From assembly GCA_026390815.1 (NCBI GenBank), contig JAPLFH010000012.1:1-64000 (forward strand): a stretch of 64,000 nt of DNA, given 5' to 3'. Source of the DNA: Ignavibacteriales bacterium (lineage in GTDB: Bacteria > Bacteroidota > Ignavibacteria > Ignavibacteriales > SURF-24). The notes beneath the pieces were generated by a model that saw only the letters and a program-made list of their open reading frames with translations, was not told the DNA's origin and did no database searches. Of the stretch, positions 44,963 through 53,319 are shown in pieces (within the stretch, counting starts at the first letter, position 1; the number at the start of each line of letters is the position of its first letter). A program made the translations under genes and the position numbers.

Positions 44963-46668
44963 AAAGTTGCCTTTCTTGTTTCTTTTATTTCAGGAATTTT
45001 TAATATCGCTCCGGTATGCGCAGATGAAACCATTGTTGCATAACGAGCTAAGTAACCTCGTTTTATTTTTGGTTCGAAGTTCGGAAGTAAAGCGAGTCTT
45101 TCTTCAATTTCATTATCCGATAATTTCACATTTATCTTTTTATTCGGAATGTCAATTTCTATAATATCTCCGTTGTGTAATGCAGCAATTGGTCCATATT
45201 CAGCGGCTTCCGGGGAAACATGTCCGATGCAAGCGCCACGCGTTCCACCAGAAAATCTTCCATCTGTAATCAAAGCTACCTTATCACCTAAACCCATTCC
45301 CATAATTGCACTTGTGGGAGATAACATTTCCGGCATTCCTGGTCCTCCCTTGGGTCCTTCGTAACGGATTACAACAACATCTCCAGCTTTAACTTCGCTA
45401 TTTAAAATACCGGTTAATGCTTCATCCTGGGATTCATAAATTTTTGCCGGACCAGAGCATTGCATCATACTTGGATCTACCGCACCAGTTTTTACAACTG
45501 AGCCTTCGGGAGCCAGGTTTCCAAACAGAACTGCTAAACCACCTTTTTTTGAATAAGGTTCTTCTACACTTTTAATTACCTTCCTATCTTTAACAACAGC
45601 AGACGAAATATTTTCTCCCAAAGTTTTTCCTGTTACTGTTGGACGCGACAGATCAAGTGCTCCTTCAATTTTAGAGAGTTCATTTAAAATTGCAGAAATT
45701 CCACCAGCGTTATCTACATCTTCCATGTGAACAAGTTTAGTTGCTGGACTTACTTTACAGATATAAGGAATCCGCTCAGCCAGAGTGTTTAATTCGTGCA
45801 AATCAAATCCGATCTCAGCTTCATTTGCAATAGCAAGTGCATGAAGAACAGTATTCGTGCTTCCTCCCATTGCCATATCAAGTGCAAATGCGTTAAGGAA
45901 AGTTTCTCTGGATAGAATATCTCTCGGTTTTAAATCTTTTTCAACAAGATATATAATTTGTTTTGCCGCTTGTTTTGCTAATTCTTTTCTTCTGGGATCA
46001 ATTGCAAGGATAGAACCATTACCGGGGAGTGCTAAACCGAGGGCTTCCATCAAGCAGTTCATGGAGTTGGCGGTAAACATACCAGAACAAGAACCACAGG
46101 ATGGACAACTAAAATCTTCTAACTGTTTTAAACGTTCTTCATTTATTTTTCCTGTTTTAAATTCACCTACTCCTTCAAAGACAGAAATCAAATCAGTTTT
46201 TTCACCGGAAGGTAATCTACCGGCTTTCATTGGTCCACCAGAAATAAAAATAGTTGGAACATTAATTCGTACTGCAGCCATCAACATTCCGGGAACAATT
46301 TTATCACAGTTTGGAATGCAAACCATTCCATCTAAGCGGTGGGCTTCAACTACAGTTTCCACACAATCAGCAATCAATTCCCGGCTTGCTAAAGAATATC
46401 GCATTCCGATATGTCCCATTGCTATTCCATCATCAACACCAATAGTGTTGAATTCAAATGGAACTCCGCCTGCTTCTCTAACAGCATCTTTAATAATTTT
46501 TCCAAACTCCTGAAGATGTACATGTCCTGGAATCAAATCGATATATGAATTACAAACGCCGATGAATGGTTTTTTGAAATCTTCATCGCTTTTAATAACT
46601 CCGGTTGCTTTAAGTAAACTACGGTGTGGGGCTTTGTCATAGCCAGTTTTTATTAAATCAGATCTCAC
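44959..46668 (-). CDS. ilvD: Dihydroxy-acid dehydratase
   Basis: Fe-S dehydratase for the third common step of valine and isoleucine synthesis. Cluster cysteines: [25 protein letters not shown] and [41 protein letters not shown] and [19 protein letters not shown]-type segments ([10 protein letters not shown]) are clear. The open frame extends to 46713, but GTG at 46668, with AGAGG 5 nt upstream and 569 aa of conserved protein, is the likely start. First structural gene of the operon, preceded by a leader peptide and attenuator-like hairpins. Confidence 0.96.
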   Translation of the reverse strand: MRSDLIKTGYDKAPHRSLLKATGVIKSDEDFKKPFIGVCNSYIDLIPGHVHLQEFGKIIKDAVREAGGVPFEFNTIGVDDGIAMGHIGMRYSLASRELIADCVETVVEAHRLDGMVCIPNCDKIVPGMLMAAVRINVPTIFISGGPMKAGRLPSGEKTDLISVFEGVGEFKTGKINEERLKQLEDFSCPSCGSCSGMFTANSMNCLMEALGLALPGNGSILAIDPRRKELAKQAAKQIIYLVEKDLKPRDILSRETFLNAFALDMAMGGSTNTVLHALAIANEAEIGFDLHELNTLAERIPYICKVSPATKLVHMEDVDNAGGISAILNELSKIEGALDLSRPTVTGKTLGENISSAVVKDRKVIKSVEEPYSKKGGLAVLFGNLAPEGSVVKTGAVDPSMMQCSGPAKIYESQDEALTGILNSEVKAGDVVVIRYEGPKGGPGMPEMLSPTSAIMGMGLGDKVALITDGRFSGGTRGACIGHVSPEAAEYGPIAALHNGDIIEIDIPNKKINVKLSDNEIEERLALLPNFEPKIKRGYLARYATMVSSAHTGAILKIPEIKETRKATL

Positions 46669-46733
46669 AATTACCTCTGAATGATTTTTAAATCTAATTT
46701 GCTTTTTATGCAAATCCTTCAGAAAATAATCTC

Positions 46734-46798
46734 AGGGTTTGGTCAACCCCTAATCTAATTTTCTATTTGTTTTGTTTTGGTATGTTTAGGGATTGACC
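46734..46798 (-). promoter_or_regulatory. Attenuator-like alternative hairpins upstream of ilvD
   Basis: On the minus strand, six bases after the leader stop, segment 46798-46787 can pair with 46752-46741 (12 positions, one G-U wobble), forming a long antiterminator-type stem with a 34-nt loop. The distal arm also takes part in a competing hairpin, 46750-46745 with 46739-46734 around a 5-nt loop, followed by GAGATTATTTTC. The two structures cannot coexist. A ribosome at the leader stop would cover the first segment. The U-tract is imperfect, so strength of termination is uncertain. Confidence 0.6.
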
Positions 46799-46804
46799 AT
46801 TATT

Positions 46805-46972
46805 TTAGCCTATAATGCTAATAATAGCAATTAGAGCTAGAATAATCGAAATCCCTAGGACGATGACTGAAGGAGTGTATTTTATACTATTGGACACAAC
46901 ACCGCGGTGGCAGCATAATGGTACCGCTTGATAACTTGTGATTATATTTTTTGTGGCGTCGTTCATTTTCAT
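46805..46972 (-). CDS. Putative ilv operon leader peptide, Ile/Leu/Val-rich
   Basis: 55-aa ORF beginning 14 nt after the promoter -7 box. Its last 21 residues contain 9 Ile, 3 Leu and 2 Val, ending GISIILALIAIISIIG just before the stop and the competing hairpins. This is the layout of ilvL/ivbL-type leaders, whose ribosome stalls when charged Ile/Leu/Val tRNAs run short. It is longer than the 32-aa enteric ilvL, and a central PLCCHRG segment is unusual. As its C-terminus is hydrophobic it could alternatively be a tiny membrane protein; position argues for a leader. Confidence 0.65.
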   Translation of the reverse strand: MKMNDATKNIITSYQAVPLCCHRGVVSNSIKYTPSVIVLGISIILALIAIISIIG

Positions 46973-46985
46973 TTTGAATTTGATA

Positions 46986-47016
46986 CAAATATAAAGCACG
47001 AATTGTCTTTTGTCAA
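46986..47016 (-). promoter_or_regulatory. Promoter of the ilv-leu-cimA operon
   Basis: Read on the minus strand: TTGACA (47016-47011), 17-nt spacer, TATATTTG (46993-46986), matching both a classic -35 box and the TAnnTTTG -7 box. It is the only good promoter before the leader ORF and faces away from the equivalent thr promoter about 100 nt to the right. Confidence 0.8.
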
Positions 47017-47115
47017 GTTTCTGTAAAATATTTGTGAATTTTTATTCAGAAAGCTTCCTTCTTATTCTTTAGAGAATGATAATTAAAATCATTTTCTAAG
47101 AGTTTAAAAAAATAT

Positions 47116-47146
47116 TTGACAAATAAGATTTCAAACATTACCTTTG
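47116..47146 (+). promoter_or_regulatory. Promoter of the thr operon
   Basis: TTGACA at 47116-47121, 17-nt spacer, TACCTTTG at 47139-47146 (exact TAnnTTTG). Same architecture and spacing as the divergent ilv promoter. The Thr-rich leader ORF begins 20 nt downstream of the -7 box. Confidence 0.8.
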
Positions 47147-47165
47147 CATTAAGTTATAAATAATT

Positions 47166-47240
47166 ATGAAAATAAAAGCAACACATATTACCGGTTCTAC
47201 AACAATGCATACTACAACACCTACACCCTTTACGGGCTGA
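47166..47240 (+). CDS. thrL: Thr operon leader peptide
   Basis: A 24-codon ORF (ATG 47166, TGA 47238) with nine Thr codons at positions 6, 9, 12, 13, 16, 17, 18, 20 and 23, plus Ile at 3 and 8. It lies between a strong promoter and a rho-independent terminator upstream of thrA, exactly the position of enteric thrL. Thr clustering this dense is not expected by chance. The stop codon overlaps the first arm of an antiterminator. The peptide itself probably has no function beyond sensing charged tRNA-Thr. Confidence 0.85.
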   Translation: MKIKATHITGSTTMHTTTPTPFTG

Positions 47241-47300
47241 AGTTGGCATTGCATACTTTTTTATGTAGAAACCGACTTCAGAGATTAAGTCGGTTTTTTT
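47237..47300 (+). promoter_or_regulatory. Thr operon transcription attenuator (antiterminator and terminator)
   Basis: Terminator: 9-bp perfect stem 47270-47278/47287-47295, 8-nt loop, then a T-tract to 47300. Antiterminator: 47237-47246 pairs with 47272-47281 (10 positions, one G-U), using the terminator's 5' arm. The antiterminator's first arm overlaps the leader stop codon. A ribosome reaching the stop therefore releases the terminator, while one stalled on Thr codons leaves the antiterminator free to form. About 140 nt then separate this from thrA, with no further gene. Confidence 0.85.
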
Positions 47301-47442
47301 GTTTTAAAGAGTATATTATAATAGTTGCTTGATTGTTTAGTTATTATTGAATTTGAAGAATAGAGAATTATAGAAGTCTGGTAGTAGATAAATGGAGAAT
47401 ATTTTAATTTAATAATTAATCAAATTTTAACTGAGAATAAAT

Positions 47443-49899
47443 ATGAAAGTTTTAAAATTTGGCGGTTCATCGGTTGGTAATCCTGAAAGGATTAAAAACG
47501 TAATTGACATTGTTATCCATAGCTACAAAAAAAATAAAAGAGTTGCAGTTATATTCTCTGCATTCCAGGGGATAACTGATTCTCTAATTAAAATGAGTAA
47601 CCTGGCATCAAAAGCGCATGACGATTATTGTTCCTTATTTGTAGATTTGAAACTAAGGCATATGGATGCTGCTAAACAACTAATATCCACTGCCAACCAA
47701 AAAAAAGCAATCGATGTATTGGAAACTGCTTTGGTAGAACTTGAGAATGTACTCTATGGAATATTTTTGGTAAAAGAATTATCACCCAAAACACTGGATT
47801 ATGTTATGAGTTTTGGTGAAAGACTCTCTTCATTTATTATTACCCAAAGTTTAATTGATCGGAAAATTAAAACGGAATTTCTGGATAGCCGTCTTTTAGT
47901 TAAGACTGATGAAACTTTTGGATCTGCGAAAGTAAATTTTGAAGTTACTAATGAATTAATAAGATCATATTTTCAGAAACATAAAAGTCTACAGGTAGTA
48001 ACAGGATTTATTGGATCAACTTCTACCAATGAAACCACTACAATTGGACGCGGTGGTTCAGACTATTCAGCATCAATATTTGGCGCTGCATTATCTGTTG
48101 ATGAAATTGAAATCTGGACTGACGTTGATGGAATTATGACTGCAGATCCTAGAAAAGTAAAAAAAGCTTTTTCTATTCCTAATATTAGTTTTGAAGAAGC
48201 AATGGAAATGTCGCATTTTGGAGCTAAGGTAATTCATCCCCCTACAATGAAACCTGCAATGGAACAAAATATTCCTATCAGGATAAGGAATACTTTTAAT
48301 CCAGGATTTGCAGGAACATTAATAGGTAAGCGGAATGGGGAAAATAAATTTCCTATTAAAGGTATATCCTCAATAGATAACATTTCCCTTCTCCGCATTG
48401 AAGGTAGTGGAATGACCGGTGCTGCTGGATTTGGACAAAGGATACTAAATGCTTTAGCTGTTGGTAAAATTAATGTAATGATGATTACAATGGCATCATC
48501 ACAGTACTCACTTTGCCTAGCCGTTCTGCCAAAATTTGCTTCTACAGCAAAAAAATTAATAGATGATGAGTTAAAATATGAAATACGCGATGGAATGGTT
48601 GAAGAAGTTTTTATTGAAAATAATCTTTCAATAATTGCTGTTGTTGGAGAAAATATGCGCAATGCAACAGGATTATCAGGAAGAGTATTTCAATCTCTTG
48701 GAAAGAATGGAATTAATATTGTATCAATTGCGCAAGGTTCGTCCGAATTAAACATTTCTGTTGTAATACCAAAAGAAGATGAAGCTAAAGCGTTAAATGC
48801 CATCCACGATGCTTTTTTCTTATCAGAATATAAATCTATTAATCTATTTGTGGTTGGAACCGGCTTAATTGGAAGAACTTTATTCAAGCAGATTCAAAAT
48901 CAACTCGACTTTCTTTCAAATGAATTATTTATTGACCTTAAGATAATGGCGATTGCTAACAGTCGAAAAATGTTGTTCGATTCAAGAGGACTTTCAATAA
49001 AAGATTGGGATGAAAGATTGAGCAATTCTACAGAACAAATGAATCTTAATGAATTTGTTTCCAGGATGACAGAACTTAATCTTCCTAATAGCATTTTTGT
49101 TGATTGTACTTCGAGCGAACAATTGTTGACTAAATACTTAGAAATTCTGCAGTCAAGTATTTCAATCGTTACACCAAACAAAAAAGCTAATTCGAGTAAC
49201 TATGAATTTTATCTGAAACTTAAGCAAGCAGCCCATAAACACAATGTTAAATTTCTTTATGAAACAAATGTTGGCGCTGGCTTACCAATAATAAGTACAC
49301 TGCAAGATCTGGTAACAAGCGGAGATAAAATTATAAAAATTGAAGGGATTTTATCGGGAACGCTTAGTTACATTTTTAACTCTTTTAATGGAAGCAAACC
49401 ATTTTCCAAAATTCTTAAAGAAGCGCAGGAGAAAGGATTTACAGAGCCGGATCCGCGTGATGATTTGAACGGACTTGACGTTGCGCGTAAATTATTAATT
49501 TTAGTAAGAGAAGCTGGCTACCAACTTGAATTGAATGATATTCAAATAGAAAATTTGATTCCATTAAACTGCAGAAAAAAATCATCTCTGGAAGAATTTT
49601 ATAAATCGCTTGAAAAAAATGATTCGTGGTTCGAAGATCGCAGAGAAAAAGCTTCTTTGGAAGGAAAATCTTTACGTTATATAGCAAAATATGAAAAAGG
49701 ATCAGCTGTTGTCTCTCTTCAGTCAGTAGATAGCAACCACCCGTTTTTTTCTATTTCTGGCAACGATAATATTGTTGCATTCAAAACAGTTTATTACAAC
49801 GAAAGACCAATTGTAATTGCAGGTCCCGGTGCTGGTGCAGAAGTTACATCCGGCGGAATCTTTGCTGATATAATCCGAATTGGTAATTATTTAATTTAA
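47443..49899 (+). CDS. thrA: Bifunctional aspartokinase / homoserine dehydrogenase
   Basis: 818-aa fusion catalysing the first and third steps from aspartate to homoserine. The aspartokinase domain begins VLKFGGSSVGNPERIKNV and has TTIGRGGSDYSASIFG and WTDVDGIMTADPRKV; ACT-type regulatory repeats lie at about 310-460 (AALFGQRIL-like GAAGFGQRILNALAVGKINV, GENMRNATGLSGRVFQSLGK). The homoserine dehydrogenase domain starts near 463 (LFVVGTGLIGRTLFKQI), with EGILSGTLSYIFNSF, EAQEKGFTEPDPRDDLNGLD and GPGAGAEVTSGGIFAD. First gene of the thr operon, controlled by the upstream attenuator. Confidence 0.96.
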   Translation: MKVLKFGGSSVGNPERIKNVIDIVIHSYKKNKRVAVIFSAFQGITDSLIKMSNLASKAHDDYCSLFVDLKLRHMDAAKQLISTANQKKAIDVLETALVELENVLYGIFLVKELSPKTLDYVMSFGERLSSFIITQSLIDRKIKTEFLDSRLLVKTDETFGSAKVNFEVTNELIRSYFQKHKSLQVVTGFIGSTSTNETTTIGRGGSDYSASIFGAALSVDEIEIWTDVDGIMTADPRKVKKAFSIPNISFEEAMEMSHFGAKVIHPPTMKPAMEQNIPIRIRNTFNPGFAGTLIGKRNGENKFPIKGISSIDNISLLRIEGSGMTGAAGFGQRILNALAVGKINVMMITMASSQYSLCLAVLPKFASTAKKLIDDELKYEIRDGMVEEVFIENNLSIIAVVGENMRNATGLSGRVFQSLGKNGINIVSIAQGSSELNISVVIPKEDEAKALNAIHDAFFLSEYKSINLFVVGTGLIGRTLFKQIQNQLDFLSNELFIDLKIMAIANSRKMLFDSRGLSIKDWDERLSNSTEQMNLNEFVSRMTELNLPNSIFVDCTSSEQLLTKYLEILQSSISIVTPNKKANSSNYEFYLKLKQAAHKHNVKFLYETNVGAGLPIISTLQDLVTSGDKIIKIEGILSGTLSYIFNSFNGSKPFSKILKEAQEKGFTEPDPRDDLNGLDVARKLLILVREAGYQLELNDIQIENLIPLNCRKKSSLEEFYKSLEKNDSWFEDRREKASLEGKSLRYIAKYEKGSAVVSLQSVDSNHPFFSISGNDNIVAFKTVYYNERPIVIAGPGAGAEVTSGGIFADIIRIGNYLI

Positions 49900-49909
49900 A
49901 GGAGAACTA

Positions 49910-50971
49910 ATGGAAGAATTGAAAAATAAAATATCAGTTGCTGTTTTAGGTGCTACCGGAAGCGTTGGACAAAAATTTATTGAACTACTTGCAAATCATC
50001 CATGGTTTATTGTTAAGGAAGTTGCGGCCTCAGAAAGATCTTCCGGTAAAAAATATAAAGAAGCTGTTAACTGGATATTATCATCTCAGCTTCCGGAAGA
50101 TATTGGAAATTTAATTGTTGAAGATTGCCTGCCTAATTTGAAAAGCAAAATTGTTTTTTCTGGATTGGATGCAAGTGTTGCTGGTGACATTGAAACTGAA
50201 TTTGCAAATGCTGGATATTATGTTATTTCTAATTCAAGGAATCACCGGTTTGATGAGGATGTTCCGCTGTTAATTCCGGAAGTAAATCCCGAACATCTTG
50301 AATTGATTAAGCTACAGAAGTGTAAAGGTGCAATAGTAACTAATCCTAATTGTTCCACCATTGGATTGGTATTAGCTCTTAAACCGTTGTATGATGCATT
50401 TGGAATTGAAGCAGTAAATGTTGTAACAATGCAAGCTTTATCTGGCGCAGGTTATCCTGGGGTAGCTTCTTTGGATATAATCGATAATGTTGTTCCGTTC
50501 ATTGGTGGTGAAGAAAAAAAGATGGAAACTGAACCGCTTAAAATCCTTGGGAAATTCGAAGATAACAAAATTCATTTTTCTGATTTTAAAATAAGTGCGC
50601 AATGTAACCGGGTTGCAGTATTGGATGGTCATTTAGAAACTGTCCAGGTAAAATTAAAAAGCAAAACATCTATCGAGGAAATAAAAAAAGTTTGGAAGGA
50701 TTTTACAAGTATAGCCCAGGAATTAAAACTTCCATTCGCTCCAGCTAAACCAATTTACTATTTTGAAGAGGATAAATATCCTCAACCAAAATTGCATCGG
50801 AATTTGGATAAGGGCATGGCTGCAAGCATTGGCAGACTGAGGGAATGTCCTATTTTCGATTATAAATTTGTAGTTCTTTCCCACAACACAATTCGTGGTG
50901 CTGCGGGTGGAGCAATTCTTAACGCAGAATTGATGATAGAAAAAGGATACTTTAAAAATATTAATTATTAA
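49910..50971 (+). CDS. asd: Aspartate-semialdehyde dehydrogenase (archaeal/fungal type)
   Basis: 353-aa NADP enzyme reducing aspartyl phosphate. N-terminal ISVAVLGATGSVGQKFIELL, then AASERSSGKKY, the catalytic Cys in AIVTNPNCSTIGLVLALKPL, QALSGAGYPG and the C-terminal VVLSHNTIRGAAGGAILNAEL. The AASERSSGKKY stretch and length resemble the archaeal/fungal branch rather than the enteric one. GGAG sits 6 nt before the ATG and 10 nt after thrA. Supplies the ThrA homoserine dehydrogenase half. Confidence 0.95.
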   Translation: MEELKNKISVAVLGATGSVGQKFIELLANHPWFIVKEVAASERSSGKKYKEAVNWILSSQLPEDIGNLIVEDCLPNLKSKIVFSGLDASVAGDIETEFANAGYYVISNSRNHRFDEDVPLLIPEVNPEHLELIKLQKCKGAIVTNPNCSTIGLVLALKPLYDAFGIEAVNVVTMQALSGAGYPGVASLDIIDNVVPFIGGEEKKMETEPLKILGKFEDNKIHFSDFKISAQCNRVAVLDGHLETVQVKLKSKTSIEEIKKVWKDFTSIAQELKLPFAPAKPIYYFEEDKYPQPKLHRNLDKGMAASIGRLRECPIFDYKFVVLSHNTIRGAAGGAILNAELMIEKGYFKNINY

Positions 50972-51005
50972 TTTGTAATCACTTATTCAAAAATGTAAAA
51001 GCAAA

Positions 51006-51944
51006 ATGCACAAAGAAATCAGAGTATTTGCTCCTGCCACAGTTTCAAATGTAGCTTGTGGTTTTGATGTGATGGGATTCGCAATCGATCAGCCTGGTGA
51101 TGAAGTTGTTGTTCGATTAAGTAAAAATTCCTGTGTAACAATTTCCAAAATAACAGGTGATGATGGGAAGCTTCCGCTTGATCCAAATAAAAATACTGCC
51201 GGGGCACCTGTTATTGCTTTATTAAAACATCTTGGGATGAATATTGGAATTGAAATTGAAATTCATAAAAAGATGGCATTGGGAAGCGGACTTGGATCGA
51301 GTGCAGCAAGTGCTGTAGCTTCGGCATATGCTCTAAATGAATTGTTGGGAACTGGTCTATCAAATAAAGAACTCCTTCCATTTGCTATTGAAGGTGAAAA
51401 AATTGCAAGCGGAGCTGTGCATGCAGATAATGTTGCACCTTGTCTATTTGGTGGATTTATTTTAATCCGCGGTTATAATCCAATTGATATTGTGGAAATT
51501 CCTGTTCCTTCAAATTTATTTTGTACTGTGATTCATCCGCATCTTGAAATCAACACGAAAGAATCAAGGAAGTTATTACCAAAAGATATCCCATTATCGC
51601 TGGCAAAGACACATTGGGGGAATACTGCTGGTTTGATTGCTGGATTATTAAAGCAGGATTTTGATTTGATAAGCCGATCATTGATAGATGTAATTGTTGA
51701 ACCAGTACGATCCCCATTTATTCCAGGGTATAATGAAGTTAAACTCTCTGCAATGGAAGCCGGTGCACTTGGATGCAATATTTCCGGATCAGGTCCGGCA
51801 ATTTTTGCATTATCAAACTCGCAGGATGTTGCTAACAATATTGGCAAGGTTATGAAAGAACAATTAAATAATATTAAATTGTCAAACACAGTGTTCGTTT
51901 CAAAAATTAATAAACAAGGACCTAAAATAATTGATATGGAATAA
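51006..51944 (+). CDS. thrB: Homoserine kinase
   Basis: 312-aa GHMP-family kinase phosphorylating homoserine with ATP. The ATP loop is KMALGSGLGSSAASAVASAYALNE in the Pro-free variant; N-terminal VFAPATVSNVACGFDVMGFAI, NVAPCLFGGFILI and the C-terminal CNISGSGPAIFALS complete the family pattern. It lies 34 nt after asd and 45 nt before thrC. Confidence 0.95.
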   Translation: MHKEIRVFAPATVSNVACGFDVMGFAIDQPGDEVVVRLSKNSCVTISKITGDDGKLPLDPNKNTAGAPVIALLKHLGMNIGIEIEIHKKMALGSGLGSSAASAVASAYALNELLGTGLSNKELLPFAIEGEKIASGAVHADNVAPCLFGGFILIRGYNPIDIVEIPVPSNLFCTVIHPHLEINTKESRKLLPKDIPLSLAKTHWGNTAGLIAGLLKQDFDLISRSLIDVIVEPVRSPFIPGYNEVKLSAMEAGALGCNISGSGPAIFALSNSQDVANNIGKVMKEQLNNIKLSNTVFVSKINKQGPKIIDME

Positions 51945-51989
51945 TGTATTATTTATTTCTAAGCTATTCCAATATCTCAAATTTAAGTT

Positions 51990-53291
51990 ATGAAGTATTA
52001 CAGCACTAATAATAAAAATAATTTAGTCAGCTTCAAGCAGGCTGTTCAAAAAGGAATTGCTGATGATGGCGGGTTATTCTTACCAACACAAATTCCAGTT
52101 ATGGAGCAAGAATTTTTTAAAAACATTTCTTCTCTTTCTTTTAAAGAAATAGCATTTACAATTGCCAGACAGTTTATTGAAGATGAAATAGCAGAAGATG
52201 ATTTAGAAAGCATTATAAACCAGACTTTCAATTTTCCAAGTCCGATTGTTTCGCTTAATAAAAATCTTTTTGTGCTGGAATTATTTCACGGACCAACTCT
52301 TGCTTTCAAAGATTTTGGCGCAAGATTTATGGCTAATACACTTTCCTATTTTATTAAAAATGAAAGTAAGGAAATTGTAATCCTGGTGGCAACTTCCGGC
52401 GATACTGGTAGCGCTGTTGCAAATGGATTTTACAATGTTGAAGGAATCAAAGTAATACTGCTCTACCCTTCTGGAAAAGTCAGCAAAATTCAAGAGCAGC
52501 AATTAACCACGCTCGGTGGAAACATTACAGCTTTAGAAGTAGAAGGAACATTTGATGACTGCCAGCGGTTAGTGAAGGAAGCTTTTGCTGATAAGGATTT
52601 AAATGACAAACTGAATCTAACTTCTGCAAACTCAATAAATATTGCCAGATTAATTCCGCAATCATTTTATTACTTTAATGCTTACGCACAGGTTAAAGAA
52701 AAAAATAATCCAATTATTTTTTCTGTACCAAGTGGTAACCTTGGAAACTTAACAGGTGGTTTAATTGCTTTTAAAATGGGTTTACCAGTACATAAATTTA
52801 TTGCGGCTTGCAATAGTAATGATGTAGTAACAAATTATATCAAATCCGGACTGTTTATTCCTAAACCATCAGTACAAACTATTTCTAACGCGATGGATGT
52901 TGGAAACCCAAGCAACTTTGCAAGAATCATTTCTCTATTTAAGAATGATTATGAACTGATCAAGAAAATAATTTTCAGCCGCTCATATTCTGATGATGAA
53001 ACCCGTAATTCAATTAAAGAGATTTATGAAAATTATAAATATGTAATTGATCCTCATGGTGCAGTTGGATATTTGGCTTTAAAAGAATATTTGAATGGTG
53101 AAACAAATATTTATAATTCAATAGTATTGGAAACTGCTCATCCAGCAAAATTTAAAGATGAAGTAGAAAGTGTAATTAATAAATCAATTCAATTACCTGA
53201 TAGTTTGAAAGAATGTCTGGTAAAGGAAAAACATTCTGTTATCCTTTCAAATTCATTTGATGAATTTAAATCATTTCTAATCGGCAAATAA
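51990..53291 (+). CDS. thrC: Threonine synthase
   Basis: 433-aa PLP enzyme turning O-phosphohomoserine into threonine. The N-terminal YYSTNNKNNLVSFKQAVQKG and DDGGLFLPTQIP are typical of the long ThrC type. The PLP Lys is in HGPTLAFKDFGARFMA, the phosphate-binding strand is ILVATSGDTGSAVANGF, and FSVPSGNLGNLTGG follows. Last threonine gene; proC follows 28 nt later. Confidence 0.96.
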   Translation: MKYYSTNNKNNLVSFKQAVQKGIADDGGLFLPTQIPVMEQEFFKNISSLSFKEIAFTIARQFIEDEIAEDDLESIINQTFNFPSPIVSLNKNLFVLELFHGPTLAFKDFGARFMANTLSYFIKNESKEIVILVATSGDTGSAVANGFYNVEGIKVILLYPSGKVSKIQEQQLTTLGGNITALEVEGTFDDCQRLVKEAFADKDLNDKLNLTSANSINIARLIPQSFYYFNAYAQVKEKNNPIIFSVPSGNLGNLTGGLIAFKMGLPVHKFIAACNSNDVVTNYIKSGLFIPKPSVQTISNAMDVGNPSNFARIISLFKNDYELIKKIIFSRSYSDDETRNSIKEIYENYKYVIDPHGAVGYLALKEYLNGETNIYNSIVLETAHPAKFKDEVESVINKSIQLPDSLKECLVKEKHSVILSNSFDEFKSFLIGK

Positions 53292-53319
53292 TTTTAAGAA
53301 AATATCATTCGGAGGTATT

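Noticed and set aside
46895-46925. T-box-like sequence (CCACCGCGG and GGTACCGC) in the ilv leader
   Set aside because: Resembles the T-box core only in part, lies inside the leader reading frame, lacks the upstream specifier stem-loop, and T-boxes are not expected in this lineage.
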